Origin: Phycicoccus elongatus Lp2
GTDB lineage: Bacteria; Actinomycetota; Actinomycetes; Actinomycetales; Dermatophilaceae
Direction of reading: 5' to 3'
Assembly: GCF_000367525.1 (NCBI RefSeq)
Contig: NZ_HF570956.1
Coordinates: 300,721 to 364,720 of the forward strand
Length of the DNA stretch: 64,000 bases
Shown one piece after another: positions 24,957 through 34,088 of this stretch. Position numbers and translations under genes: made by a program. The notes beneath the pieces are model-generated. The model saw nothing but the letters and a program-made list of their open reading frames with translations, made no database searches and was not told where the DNA came from. Position 1 is the first letter of the stretch; each line of letters starts with the position of its first letter.

Positions 24957-26099
24957 GTGCACGGGTCATCGAACTCGTGGCGCTCACGCCGCATCCGTGG
25001 CGTCCCCGTCATCGATCTGACCCTCGCATCGGCCCTCGGTGCGGTGGCGATCATCGGTGCCCTACGCCATGAACCGCCCGAGGGGCCGGACCTGCTCACC
25101 CTCCCCGTGGCCGTGGTCATGTGCGGCGCCCTCAGCCTGCGCCGCATCCACCCGTTCGCCATGGCCGTGCTCGTCTCCGTGCCGGCCCTTGTGCAAGCCC
25201 TGGTGTCGGTGTCCCCGGGGGCGTTGTGGGCGCTGGCGGTGTACCTCGTGGCCACCGTGTCGGTCGCGACCCACGACACCGAGGCTCGCGCGGCCGCCGG
25301 GGGCGGCCTGCTCCTGGTTTCGCTCTTCCTCCAGGAGTGGCTTGACCACGGCACGGACTACGTCTTCATCGTCCTCGTCTTCGGCGGTGCCTGGCTGATC
25401 GGTCGTGGCCTCAACGCCTGGACCACGCGCGCGCTCAGCGCGGAGACCACGAGCAGCGAGACGGCCCGACTGGCCGTCGCCGAGGAACGCCTGCGGGTCG
25501 CCCGAGAACTGCACGACGTCGTCGCCCACTCGCTCGGGGTGATCGCCGTCCAGTCCGAGGCCGCCGACGCCCTCCTGGAGCGCGACCCGACCCTGGCCCG
25601 GGCATCGGTCCAAGCCGTCCGATCGAGCGCGCGGGGTGCCCTCGACGAGATGCGCCAACTGCTCGGGGTCCTCCGAGCGGAGCCCGACGGCCTCCCACTC
25701 GAACCACAACCGCGACTGGCCGGACTGGCCCAGCTGGTCGACTCGTTCACGGCCGCAGGTCTTCGGGTTGCCCTGACCCAGTCGACACGACCCGCGCACC
25801 TGCGGCCCGGACTGGACCTCACGGCATTCCGGATCGTCCAGGAGTCCCTCTCGAACGTCCTTCGCCATGCCGGGCCGGTCCCCGTGAGCGTATCCGTGAC
25901 CGTGGCCGGGGACGCTCTCGTCGTCGAGGTCCGCAACGCGTCCAGTGCCCCGGGCCCTCGACGTCTGCCGGGGACAGGCCTCGGCCTGATCGGGCTCCGG
26001 GAGCGGGTCCAGGCCCTCGACGGGACGCTCGTCCACGGACCTGACGGCAGCGGATTCCGTGTCACCGCAACGCTTCCACTGAGCGGGAGCACAGCGTGA
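24957..26099 (+). CDS. NarL-type sensor histidine kinase
   Basis: 380 residues: four or five N-terminal membrane helices with almost no outer loops, a coiled segment, the HisKA_3 motif ARELHDVVAHSLGVIAVQ with phospho-His, and an HATPase with FRIVQESLSNVLRHAG and GTGLGLIGLRERV. GTG 24957 is the first in-frame start before the membrane part. Kinases of this form often sense membrane stress or antibiotics. GTGA overlap with the regulator shows translational coupling. Confidence 0.85.
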   Translation: MHGSSNSWRSRRIRGVPVIDLTLASALGAVAIIGALRHEPPEGPDLLTLPVAVVMCGALSLRRIHPFAMAVLVSVPALVQALVSVSPGALWALAVYLVATVSVATHDTEARAAAGGGLLLVSLFLQEWLDHGTDYVFIVLVFGGAWLIGRGLNAWTTRALSAETTSSETARLAVAEERLRVARELHDVVAHSLGVIAVQSEAADALLERDPTLARASVQAVRSSARGALDEMRQLLGVLRAEPDGLPLEPQPRLAGLAQLVDSFTAAGLRVALTQSTRPAHLRPGLDLTAFRIVQESLSNVLRHAGPVPVSVSVTVAGDALVVEVRNASSAPGPRRLPGTGLGLIGLRERVQALDGTLVHGPDGSGFRVTATLPLSGSTA

Positions 26100-26791
26100 T
26101 CCGGGTGGTGATCGCCGATGACCAGGCCTTGGTGCGGGACGGGTTCTCGCTCATCCTCAACCTCGAGGAAGACATCGACGTCGTCGCGGTGGCCGGTGAC
26201 GGCCGCCAATGCCTGCGGGAGGTCGCGCGGACCCGCCCGGACGTGGTCCTCATGGACATCCGGATGCCGGTCCTCGATGGGATCGCCGCGACCGAGGAGA
26301 TCATGCGATCGGGGGCGAGCGCGCGGGTGCTCATCCTCACGACATTCGACCTCGACGTCTACGTCTATCGCGCGCTGCGCGCCGGTGCCTCGGGGTTCCT
26401 TCTCAAGGACGTGCCGCGACAGCAGTTGGCCGCGGCGGTTCGGATCGTCGCTGACGGAGGATCCGTCGTCGGACCGGCCATCACGCAACGCCTCATCGAG
26501 CACTTCGTCGGCCGACCGCCCGTGGGCAACCCGCTGCCACCGACCCTGAGGCGACTGACCGTCCGCGAGAGCGAGATCCTGCGAGCGCTCGCGCAGGGCC
26601 GGTCCAACCGGGAACTCGCGCGAGCGCTCGCCCTATCCGACGCCACGGTCAAGACCCACGTCGCGACGATCCTCGCCAAACTCGGAGTGCGGGACCGGCT
26701 CCAGGCGGTGGTCCTCGCCTACGAGTCGGGTTTCGTCCAGCCGGGACGGGTGGACGACGCCAACAGCCCGGGTGGTCCCGACGCGCGATGA
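26096..26791 (+). CDS. NarL/LuxR-family response regulator
   Basis: 231 residues: a receiver domain with DDQ near the N-terminus, phospho-Asp in PDVVLMDIRMPVLDG and Lys in GFLLKDVPR, then a LuxR-type helix-turn-helix LTVRESEILRALAQGRSNRELARALALSDATVKTHVATIL. GTG 26096 overlaps the kinase stop. It probably controls the divergent membrane protein gene and itself. Confidence 0.9.
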   Translation: MIRVVIADDQALVRDGFSLILNLEEDIDVVAVAGDGRQCLREVARTRPDVVLMDIRMPVLDGIAATEEIMRSGASARVLILTTFDLDVYVYRALRAGASGFLLKDVPRQQLAAAVRIVADGGSVVGPAITQRLIEHFVGRPPVGNPLPPTLRRLTVRESEILRALAQGRSNRELARALALSDATVKTHVATILAKLGVRDRLQAVVLAYESGFVQPGRVDDANSPGGPDAR

Positions 26792-26859
26792 GTCACGACG
26801 CCGCGACCTCGCCGCATCTGGACAGCTGAACCAGCCTCATAACTGAAGGCGCTCAACGC

Positions 26860-27062
26860 GCCCGAGATGCATATCCTCGGGCAATTCTTAGAATCAACTG
26901 CCGTTCTTACAAGATTGAGCGCATCTCGACACTGCCGCCGCCTCCTAGAAAGAGGAGGGGGCAATCATGTCGAGATGCAGCGAAGACTCCACGAACTCAG
27001 GCGGCGTACTTTGCAGAAATCGTCCCGATCAGTGGGGTCGTGCAAGTTCGCCCCGAGCAGCC
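26860..27062. repeat. Element 2/3 junction: right end, 36-nt spacer, left end
   Basis: The right end finishes GAGCGCATCTCGACA at 26931. The spacer 26932-26967 contains its own hairpin (CCTCCT with AGGAGG). The left end starts TGTCGAGATGCAGCGAAGAC at 26968, with GGCGTACTTTGCAG and GTCGTGCAAGTTCGCC inside. Confidence 0.7.
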
Positions 27063-27985
27063 GGGAGAGCCCAAATCCTCCATGCGGCAGAGTCGGGCAT
27101 GTGTGTGACCTCGTACCCTTACAGGCTCATCACAGGGCGTGTTCCTCAAGGACTGACCATCTTCCGCATCACCCAGCGCCACTTCGCGATCTTGCGTTCC
27201 CGGCTGAACCCAAACGCGGCATAGAGCGATTCCGGCCCGGTGTGAAAGTAGGAGCCTCTCTGCGGAGCGCGGTCCTCGACTTGTTCTGGGTATGACTCCA
27301 CGAGTCCCCCGCCGGCGGCCCTGATCTCCTCGAGTGCACGTGCCACAGCGGCATGAGCAACACCTTGGTTGCGGTGGCCCCTGCCGGTGAAGATGCACCC
27401 GATTCTCCAATCTGGTAGGGACTGGGCATCCTTGGCGTACGCCTTGGCGTTCTGGATCGTAGGCAGTTCGGCTGGACTTCCGAATTGGCACCAGCCGACG
27501 CAGTCGTCCCCCTCATAGACCAGGACCTGATGGACGGTGCCCTTGCGGACATGTTCGTGCTTGGCCTCCTCGTTCGCGCCACGGCTCGTTCGGGAGAGAC
27601 CTTCGGGATGAAAGCCCATGCACCAGCATCCGCCCCAGACGCCGTTGTTGTCTTCCACCAGACGAGCGAAGTCATCCCAGGTCTCAACGGTGAGCAGGCG
27701 AGTCGTGTACTCGGGAATCTCGCGTTCGGTGCCCATGACGACCATCGTGCCGGGCCCTTCATTTTGTAGGCAAGCACACGGTCGCTTCTCTCCGCACTCT
27801 GCCCGATTGTTGGGGTTGCCGAATGCACTCAACTCGGCAGTACAGCGAGATGCCGCACGAGAAGCGGACCGGCGGAAGACGGGCTCCGGCCTACTGCAAC
27901 GGTGTAGCGGCAGCACGCCCGAGCATCGCATCGCGGCAATACAGCATTAAAACGCCACTACTCCAGTCTTCGCTGCATCTCGACA
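26968..27985. mobile_element. Array element 3: 1.0-kb mini-element with a GNAT gene
   Basis: 1018 bp between two inverted ends that both read TGTCGAGATGCAGCGAAGACT, a 21-bp match of which the first 11 are shared by all copies. Only one gene is inside. This is the cleanest case of a transposase-less unit in the array. Confidence 0.75.
27146..27736 (-). CDS. GNAT-family N-acetyltransferase
   Basis: About 196 residues. It starts with YTTRLLTVETWDDFARLVEDNNGVWGGCWCMGFH, a Cys/Trp-rich opening seen in one GNAT subgroup. The acetyl-CoA loop is IFTGRGHRNQGVAHAAV, a slightly altered RxxGxG/A, and the last strands carry LYAAFGFSRERKIAKWRWVMRK. ATG 27736 or 27745 are both possible. The substrate is unknown; small-molecule or toxin acetylation would suit cargo of a mobile element. 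Confidence 0.75.
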   Translation of the reverse strand: MGTEREIPEYTTRLLTVETWDDFARLVEDNNGVWGGCWCMGFHPEGLSRTSRGANEEAKHEHVRKGTVHQVLVYEGDDCVGWCQFGSPAELPTIQNAKAYAKDAQSLPDWRIGCIFTGRGHRNQGVAHAAVARALEEIRAAGGGLVESYPEQVEDRAPQRGSYFHTGPESLYAAFGFSRERKIAKWRWVMRKMVSP

Positions 27986-28080
27986 CGACAACAACAACTG
28001 TCGAGATGCAGCGAAGACTGCAGGGGCACGTGCGTTCTACTTGGTACAGATCGGCCTATCCGGTGAGGTCGTGCATGATC
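27920..28080. repeat. Element 3/4 junction: right end, 13-nt spacer, left end
   Basis: The right end contains CAGCATTAAAACGCC, then CAGTCTTCGCTGC and ATCTCGACA to 27985. The spacer 27986-27998 is CGACAACAACAAC. The left end starts TGTCGAGATGCAGCGAAGAC at 27999, with GTCGTGCATGATCG near 28070. Confidence 0.7.
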
Positions 28081-28198
28081 GAACCCGACCGCTGGACCGC
28101 CCCGCACTCTCTTTGGCAAATCGGGCCTCCCGGGCTGTTGCGGACGGACATCGCGTGGATGACCATTTCGTGGCCCTCGCCTCGAGTCCGGCACGGAC

Positions 28199-28888
28199 TC
28201 ACGGGTCGAGCCGATAGCCCAGACCGGGTTCGGTGATCAGGTGTCGAGGTCGCCCGGGGGCGGGCTCGAGTTTGCGGCGGATTTGGTTGGCGAAGACGCG
28301 AAGGTAGTTGGATTCGCGACCGTAGCCAGGCCCCCAGACCGCTTTGAGGAGCGCCTCGTGCGGAACCAGCCGGCCCGGCTGCCGTGCCAGCGTCGTGAGG
28401 ATCCGCCATTCGGTCGGGGTGAGATGCACATGCTTGTCACCGTCGGTCAGACGGGCGCTCATGGTCGTGAAGTCCAACCTGAAGGCGTCGCACGTGAACG
28501 CCGGCGCAGGGCCGACCGCATCCCCGGTGCCACGGCGCAGGGCAACTCGCACACGGGCCATGAGCTCGTCGGCGCCAAAAGGTTTGGTGACGTAGTCGTC
28601 CGCCCCCTCGTCGAGCGCCTCGACCTTGTCGTCGGACTGCTGACGAGCGGACAGGACGATGACCGGAACTTTGCTCCTTCGACGCAGTCGGCGAAGGACC
28701 TCCACCCCGTCGATGTCGGGCAACCCCAGGTCCAGAATGACCAGATCGGGGGTCTCCTCGTCGGCCGCCGCCAGAGCGTCCCGTCCTGACCCCACCGTCT
28801 CCACCTCGTAGCCGCGCGCCCGAAGGTTGATTCGCAGGGTGCGCTGGATGGCCGGGTCGTCCTCGACGACGAGGATCCGATCGGTCAT
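28199..28888 (-). CDS. kdpE: Response regulator KdpE
   Basis: 229-residue OmpR-family regulator activating the kdp operon at low potassium or high osmolarity. Receiver: ILVVEDDPAI, phospho-Asp in DLVILDLGLPDIDG, and YVTKPFGADELMARV. DNA-binding domain: LTPTEWRILTTLARQPGRLV and YLRVFANQIRRKLEP. It overlaps kdpD by four bases and is last in the leftward operon. Confidence 0.95.
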   Translation of the reverse strand: MTDRILVVEDDPAIQRTLRINLRARGYEVETVGSGRDALAAADEETPDLVILDLGLPDIDGVEVLRRLRRRSKVPVIVLSARQQSDDKVEALDEGADDYVTKPFGADELMARVRVALRRGTGDAVGPAPAFTCDAFRLDFTTMSARLTDGDKHVHLTPTEWRILTTLARQPGRLVPHEALLKAVWGPGYGRESNYLRVFANQIRRKLEPAPGRPRHLITEPGLGYRLDP

Positions 28889-31416
28889 GGTCGCTCCCCC
28901 GAACCGGATGGCGCCTCGGCAGGGGACCGACTCGGCAGGGTGACGACCATGGTCAGCCCACCTCCAGGCGTGTCCTCCGCATCGACCGTGCCGCCCATCG
29001 CGTCGGTCAACCCGCGAGCGACGGCCAGACCCAACCCGACACCGTCGCCTGCGGGTGAGTCGCCGAGCCGTTGGAAGGGCTGGAACATCTGCTCCCGCTT
29101 GCCTTCGTCCAGCCCCGGTCCTGAGTCGACGACCCGGATCTCGACGGTGTCGCCGAGCCCACTGGTCGTGATCCGGACCGGCGCGCCCGGGGGTGAGTGA
29201 CGCAGGGCATTCTCAAGGAGGTTTCCCAGAACTCGCTCGAGGAGCCCTGCGTCGGCGTGGAGCCAGCGCGCGGTGGGCGAGATCTCCCAGAGCACCAGCC
29301 TCGGGTCGGTCAGGGTGGCTGCCGTGTGGGGGATGGCGTCGGCGAGGTCGATGGTTCGGGGCCGCGCGACGAGTGCACCGACCTGCAGGCGGGACATGTC
29401 GAGCAGGTTGCCGACGAGGGCGTCGAGGCGGTCGGCGGACTCCTCGATGATGCTCTCCAACTCGGCCTCGTCGTCAGCCGAGAAGTCCACTTCATCGCTG
29501 CGCAAGCTGCCGATGGCCGCCTTGATCGAGGCCAAGGGCGTGCGCAGATCATGAGAGACGGCCGAAAGCAGGGCGGTCCGGGCGCGGTTGTCGCGGGCCA
29601 GCGATTCGGCGTCCCCGGCCGAGCGTTGCAGGGCTCGGCGATGCAGGATGGCGGCGGCATGGGCGGCGTACGCGGCAAGCAGCCTCTGGCGGTCGGCCGC
29701 AGGTGGCGGCCCGAGGAGGACCAGATCGTGGTCGTCGTTGACCTTCTCGATTGTGGGTGCTGCAGAGGCCGTGTCCGAGGCGTACGACTCGGTCGCGTCG
29801 ACGACCTCAGGCTCGCGATGCTCCTTGGTCGACCGGCGGATGATGGCCGCCGAGGACGCACCGAACATGTCGACCGCCCGACGGAGGAGCACCGCCATCT
29901 GATCCGTGGACCCAAGCAGGGTGTGGGTGAGCTCGGCCAGGGCTGCGGACTCTTGTTGCGCCTCGATCGCCGCGTCGGCCCGACGTGCGCTGCGATGCAC
30001 CACGGTGGAAACAATGGCCGCGATCGCGACGAAGACGAAGAGCGCCACGACGTGTTCGGGGTCGCCGATGGTGAGGGTCTGTAGGGGCGGGGTGAAGAAC
30101 CAGTTGATCAGCAAGGAGGCCACCACGGCCGAGGCGATGGCTGGCCACATTCCGCCGACCACGGCCACACCCACGACCGCCAACAGGTAGACGAGCACGA
30201 TGAGGGGGAGGCCCACGTCGTACGGGCTGAAACTCAGCACAGCGCTCAGCAGGGCTGGCAGCACCAGGGCGAGCACTGCTCCCAGCCGGACGCGGTCAGC
30301 CGAGAGAGCACCGACAGGCCGGGGGGCGGTACCTCGGCCGGTGCGAGGTTGCGTCACGACGAGGACATCGATGCTGCCGCTTTCGGCAATGACCGATTCG
30401 CCGATGCTTGCTCTGATGGCACGGCGCCATGGGGGCCGGCGGCTGGCACCGATGACGATCTGGGTGGCATTCAGACCGCGCGCAAAGTCCAGAATGGCCG
30501 GTGCAGCAGCCTCGCCGGTCACGGTGTGGAACGTACCCCCGAGTTCCTCTGTGAGCGTCCGCAGCTCGGCGACCTCGGGCAGCGAGGGACCGGCGAGCCC
30601 GTCCTGTCGAGCGACATAGACCGCGTGCAACTCGCCTCCGGCGCCGCGGGTGGCGATCCGCGCGCCGCGCCGCAGCAGGCCGGCGCTCTCTGGCCCTCCC
30701 GAGATCCCGACGACCACGCGTTCACGCGTCGGCCACGTGCCAGTGATGCCGTGGCCCTCCCGGTATTCCTCGACCGCTTCTTCGACTCGATCGGCCAACC
30801 ACAGGAGAGCGAGTTCGCGGAGCGCGCCGAGGTTGCCGACGCGGAAGTAGTTGGACAGCGCCGCATCGATCTTCTCGGCCTTGTAGATGTTGCCGTGGGC
30901 CATCCGTCGACGCAGTGACTCCGGTGACATGTCGACGAGCTCGATCTGGTCGGCCGAGCGCACCACCTGATCGGGCACGGTCTCCTGCTGGACGATGCCT
31001 GTGATCGCGGTGACCGCGTCGTTGAGCGACTCCAGATGCTGGATGTTGACCGTCGAGATGACGTCGATACCTGTATCGAGGAGCTCCTCGATGTCCTGCC
31101 ATCGCTTCTCGTGGCGTGAGCCCGGTGCGTTGGTGTGGGCGAGTTCGTCGACGAGCGCGACCTTTGGCGCTCGGGCGAGGACGGCGTCGAGGTCCATCTC
31201 CTCGAAGGTGGCCCCCCGGTAGACCACGGTCCGACGGGGGATGACCTCAAGCCCTTCGAGCATGCTCATGGTGTGAGGCCGGCCATGGGTCTCGCACAGC
31301 GCGACGACGACGTCGGTGCCGCGCTTGGCGCGGCGCACTCCCTCGGAGAGCATGGCGACGGTCTTGCCGACACCGGGTGCAGCGCCCAGGTAGATCCTCA
31401 GCCGACCGCGACCCAT
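28885..31416 (-). CDS. kdpD: Sensor kinase KdpD
   Basis: 843 residues with the full KdpD layout: N-terminal KdpD domain with Walker A GAAPGVGKTVAML and a DELAHTNAPGSRHEKRWQD box, a universal-stress-protein-like domain (VVVGISGGPESAGLL), four close membrane helices near 395-480, a GAF-like region, HisKA with SAVSHDLRTPLASIKAAIGS, and HATPase with NLLENALRHSPPG and VDSGPGLDEGKREQMFQPF. It senses potassium and turgor and phosphorylates KdpE. Confidence 0.95.
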   Translation of the reverse strand: MGRGRLRIYLGAAPGVGKTVAMLSEGVRRAKRGTDVVVALCETHGRPHTMSMLEGLEVIPRRTVVYRGATFEEMDLDAVLARAPKVALVDELAHTNAPGSRHEKRWQDIEELLDTGIDVISTVNIQHLESLNDAVTAITGIVQQETVPDQVVRSADQIELVDMSPESLRRRMAHGNIYKAEKIDAALSNYFRVGNLGALRELALLWLADRVEEAVEEYREGHGITGTWPTRERVVVGISGGPESAGLLRRGARIATRGAGGELHAVYVARQDGLAGPSLPEVAELRTLTEELGGTFHTVTGEAAAPAILDFARGLNATQIVIGASRRPPWRRAIRASIGESVIAESGSIDVLVVTQPRTGRGTAPRPVGALSADRVRLGAVLALVLPALLSAVLSFSPYDVGLPLIVLVYLLAVVGVAVVGGMWPAIASAVVASLLINWFFTPPLQTLTIGDPEHVVALFVFVAIAAIVSTVVHRSARRADAAIEAQQESAALAELTHTLLGSTDQMAVLLRRAVDMFGASSAAIIRRSTKEHREPEVVDATESYASDTASAAPTIEKVNDDHDLVLLGPPPAADRQRLLAAYAAHAAAILHRRALQRSAGDAESLARDNRARTALLSAVSHDLRTPLASIKAAIGSLRSDEVDFSADDEAELESIIEESADRLDALVGNLLDMSRLQVGALVARPRTIDLADAIPHTAATLTDPRLVLWEISPTARWLHADAGLLERVLGNLLENALRHSPPGAPVRITTSGLGDTVEIRVVDSGPGLDEGKREQMFQPFQRLGDSPAGDGVGLGLAVARGLTDAMGGTVDAEDTPGGGLTMVVTLPSRSPAEAPSGSGERP

Positions 31417-31426
31417 GACGCCATTC

Positions 31427-31999
31427 TCACCGATCGAGGCGCGCGGCCAGGGCGGCGTTGAGTTCGGTCACGTTGACCGTGGCGTTCCCGATGAAACCGA
31501 GAGCGGGGTATGCCGTGTGCTCACCCACCATCGTCTCCAGGTCGGCCATGGGCAGGGCGGTCGCCGCCGCTATCCGTGGAAGCTGCCACGCGGCATACGC
31601 CGGACTGATGTGCGGGTCGAGTCCGGAGGAGGAGGCGGTGAGTGCGTCGGCTGGGATCGGCCCGGTCGCGTTCGGGTTGGCAGCGCGAAGGGTTGCCTCG
31701 CGTTCGGACACGGCTGCCGCCAGCCGGACGTCGCCCGGGCCCAGGTTGCTGCCGCCGCTCGTGGCGCCGGAGGCATCGGAGGCCGAGGGACGGCCTTGGA
31801 ACAGGCGCGGATCGGTGACCGCCTGCCCGAGCAGTGCCGAGCCGACGACCTTTCCCTGCACGGAGATCAGGGATCCGTCGGCACGGCCCGGCGCGAGTCT
31901 CCCGATGGCGAGCACGACGGCCGGGTAGCCGATGCCAAGGATCACGGTGAGGACAAGGAGCAGCTTCGCGGCGGCGATGGTGGGGCGCAGGAGGGACAT
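31427..31999 (-). CDS. kdpC: Potassium-transporting ATPase subunit KdpC
   Basis: 190 residues with one N-terminal membrane helix and a periplasm-side domain. Family marks are SALLGQAVTDPRLFQGRPSA, LDPHISPAYAAWQLPRIA and LGFIGNATVNVTELNAAL. It stabilises the KdpA-KdpB complex. It starts one base after the kdpB stop. Confidence 0.95.
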   Translation of the reverse strand: MSLLRPTIAAAKLLLVLTVILGIGYPAVVLAIGRLAPGRADGSLISVQGKVVGSALLGQAVTDPRLFQGRPSASDASGATSGGSNLGPGDVRLAAAVSEREATLRAANPNATGPIPADALTASSSGLDPHISPAYAAWQLPRIAAATALPMADLETMVGEHTAYPALGFIGNATVNVTELNAALAARLDR

Positions 32000-32000
32000 G

Positions 32001-34088
32001 TCAGGCCATTCCGGGGAGCAGGGAGACGAGGAGGTCGATGACCTTGATCCCGACGAAGGGAGCGATCAGGCCGCCAAGCCCGTAGACGAGCAGGTTGCGA
32101 CGCAACATCGCGGTGGCGCTCAGCGGCCTGTAGGCAACGCCCCTGAGCGACAACGGAATCAGGGCGACGATGATGAGCGCGTTGAAGATGACGGCCGCGA
32201 GCATGGCCGACTTCGGACTGGACAGACCCATGACGTTGAGCGCGGCCAGGCCCGGGAAGATGCCGACAAACATCGCCGGGATGATCGCGAAGTACTTCGC
32301 GACGTCGTTGGCGATCGAGAAGGTCGTCAGCGCCCCACGGGTGATGAGCAGCTGCTTGCCGATGCCCACGATGTCGATGAGCTTCGTCGGGTCGGAGTCG
32401 AGATCGACCATGTTTCCGGCCTCCTTGGCCGCGGACGTGCCGGTGTTCATCGCGACCCCGACGTCGGCCTGGGCCAGCGCGGGCGCGTCGTTGGTGCCGT
32501 CGCCAGCCATGGCGACGAGGCGACCGCCCTGCTGCTCCGCTTTGATGAGACGCATCTTGTCTTCGGGGGTGGCTTCGGCCAAGTAGTCGTCGACTCCGGC
32601 CTCGGCGGCGATGGAGGCTGCGGTCAACGGGTTGTCGCCGGTGATCATCACCGTGCGAATTCCCATCTCCCGCAGCTGATCGAAGCGTTCGCGCATCCCG
32701 GGCTTCACCACATCCTTGAGGAAGATCACCCCCAACTGGCGCGGCGGCATACCCACGTCTTGCACGGCGACCACGAGCGGCGTGCCACCGGCCCGGCTCA
32801 CGGTGTCGACGGCCTCGTCGACGTCGTGGGCCATGTGTCCCGCCTCGGCGTGCACCCATGCCGCCACGGCCGAGCCGGCACCCTTGCGCACCCGCGAGCC
32901 ATCGGGCAAGTCGACCCCCGACATGCGGGTCTGGGCCGTGAAGGGCACGAATTCGGCTCCGGTGCGCAGCAACTCGGGGGTCGAGGTGATGTCGGCGGTG
33001 AAACCTTGCGCCAGCGCGTAGTCGACGATGGAGCGCCCCTCGGGGGTCTCGTCGGCGAGGGAGGAGAGGTATGCCGCGCGCAACAGTTCGGTGCGATCGA
33101 CACCGGCCACCGGGAGGACGTCGGCCGCCTGACGGTTGCCGAATGTGATCGTGCCGGTCTTGTCGAGCAGCAGGGTCGAGACGTCGCCAGCGGCCTCGAC
33201 GGCTCGTCCGGACATGGCCAGGACGTTGCGTTGCACCAGCCGGTCCATCCCGGCGATGCCGATGGCCGAGAGCAGTGCCCCGATGGTCGTGGGGATGAGG
33301 CAGACAAGCAGCGCGACGAGGACCACGAGGTGGAGCCGGTCGCCGGAGTAGATCGCCATTGGCTGCAACGCCATGACGGCGAGCAGGAAGATGATCGTCA
33401 GCACGGTGAGCAGGATCGAGAGGGCGACCTCGTTGGGCGTCTTCTGCCGGGCCGCACCCTCGACGAGGGCGATCATTTTGTCGATGAAGCTCTCGCCCGG
33501 CTTGCTCGTGATCTGCACGACGATCCGGTCCGAGAGCACGGTCGTCCCGCCCGTCACGGCGCTGCGGTCGCCACCGGACTCGCGGATCACGGGCGCGGAT
33601 TCGCCGGTGATGGCGGACTCGTCGACGGTGGCCACCCCCTCGACGACATCGCCGTCGCCGGGGATGACCTGCCCGGCCTCGACGACGACGCGGTCGCCGA
33701 CCTTGAGGTCCTGCCCCGAGATCTGCTCCTCGGAGCCGTCAGCGAGCAGTCGTCGCGCAGCCGTGTCCACGCGGGTCTGCCGCAGGGACGCGGCCTGGGC
33801 CTTGCCGCGCCCCTCGGCGATCGCCTCGGCGAGGTTGGCGAAGATCAGGGTCGCCCAGAGCCAGAGCGTGATCAAAACAGAGAAGACGCTCGAGTCGAGG
33901 ACGGAGAGGACGGTCGTCAGGACCGATCCCACCCACACGACGAAGATGACCGGCTGACGGACCAGGTGGCGCGGGTCGAGCTTGACGAGGGCCTGCGGGA
34001 GGTTCTCCCAGGCCGTGGTGCCCAACGACTTCCGCGGCGCGGCCGGGTGGATGTGCTTGTCAGGGACGTGGTCGGTCAAGGCAGTCAT
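32001..34088 (-). CDS. kdpB: Potassium-transporting ATPase subunit KdpB
   Basis: 695-residue P-type ATPase subunit that powers KdpA. Visible are [21 protein letters not shown] (TGES loop), the phosphorylation site [16 protein letters not shown], the ATP-binding region, [20 protein letters not shown] and the final helices. ATG 34088 overlaps the kdpA stop (ATGA) and gives the usual KdpB N-terminus; the longer open frame upstream is the kdpA antiphase. Confidence 0.95.
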   Translation of the reverse strand: MTALTDHVPDKHIHPAAPRKSLGTTAWENLPQALVKLDPRHLVRQPVIFVVWVGSVLTTVLSVLDSSVFSVLITLWLWATLIFANLAEAIAEGRGKAQAASLRQTRVDTAARRLLADGSEEQISGQDLKVGDRVVVEAGQVIPGDGDVVEGVATVDESAITGESAPVIRESGGDRSAVTGGTTVLSDRIVVQITSKPGESFIDKMIALVEGAARQKTPNEVALSILLTVLTIIFLLAVMALQPMAIYSGDRLHLVVLVALLVCLIPTTIGALLSAIGIAGMDRLVQRNVLAMSGRAVEAAGDVSTLLLDKTGTITFGNRQAADVLPVAGVDRTELLRAAYLSSLADETPEGRSIVDYALAQGFTADITSTPELLRTGAEFVPFTAQTRMSGVDLPDGSRVRKGAGSAVAAWVHAEAGHMAHDVDEAVDTVSRAGGTPLVVAVQDVGMPPRQLGVIFLKDVVKPGMRERFDQLREMGIRTVMITGDNPLTAASIAAEAGVDDYLAEATPEDKMRLIKAEQQGGRLVAMAGDGTNDAPALAQADVGVAMNTGTSAAKEAGNMVDLDSDPTKLIDIVGIGKQLLITRGALTTFSIANDVAKYFAIIPAMFVGIFPGLAALNVMGLSSPKSAMLAAVIFNALIIVALIPLSLRGVAYRPLSATAMLRRNLLVYGLGGLIAPFVGIKVIDLLVSLLPGMA

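Larger units (their letters stand above)
23317..26931. mobile_element. Array element 2: oxidoreductase and two-component system
   Basis: 3.6 kb from TGTCGAGATGCAGTCAAG to the inverted end GAGCGCATCTCGACA. Read outward-in, both ends share a TCAA after the conserved core, unlike the other elements. It carries four genes and no transposition functions. Confidence 0.65.

Noticed and set aside
26932..28080. The same hairpins as a structured non-coding RNA or plain terminators
   Set aside because: The symmetry is explained by two inverted transposon ends facing each other; the outermost copies have only one half, as expected for ends and not for an RNA fold.
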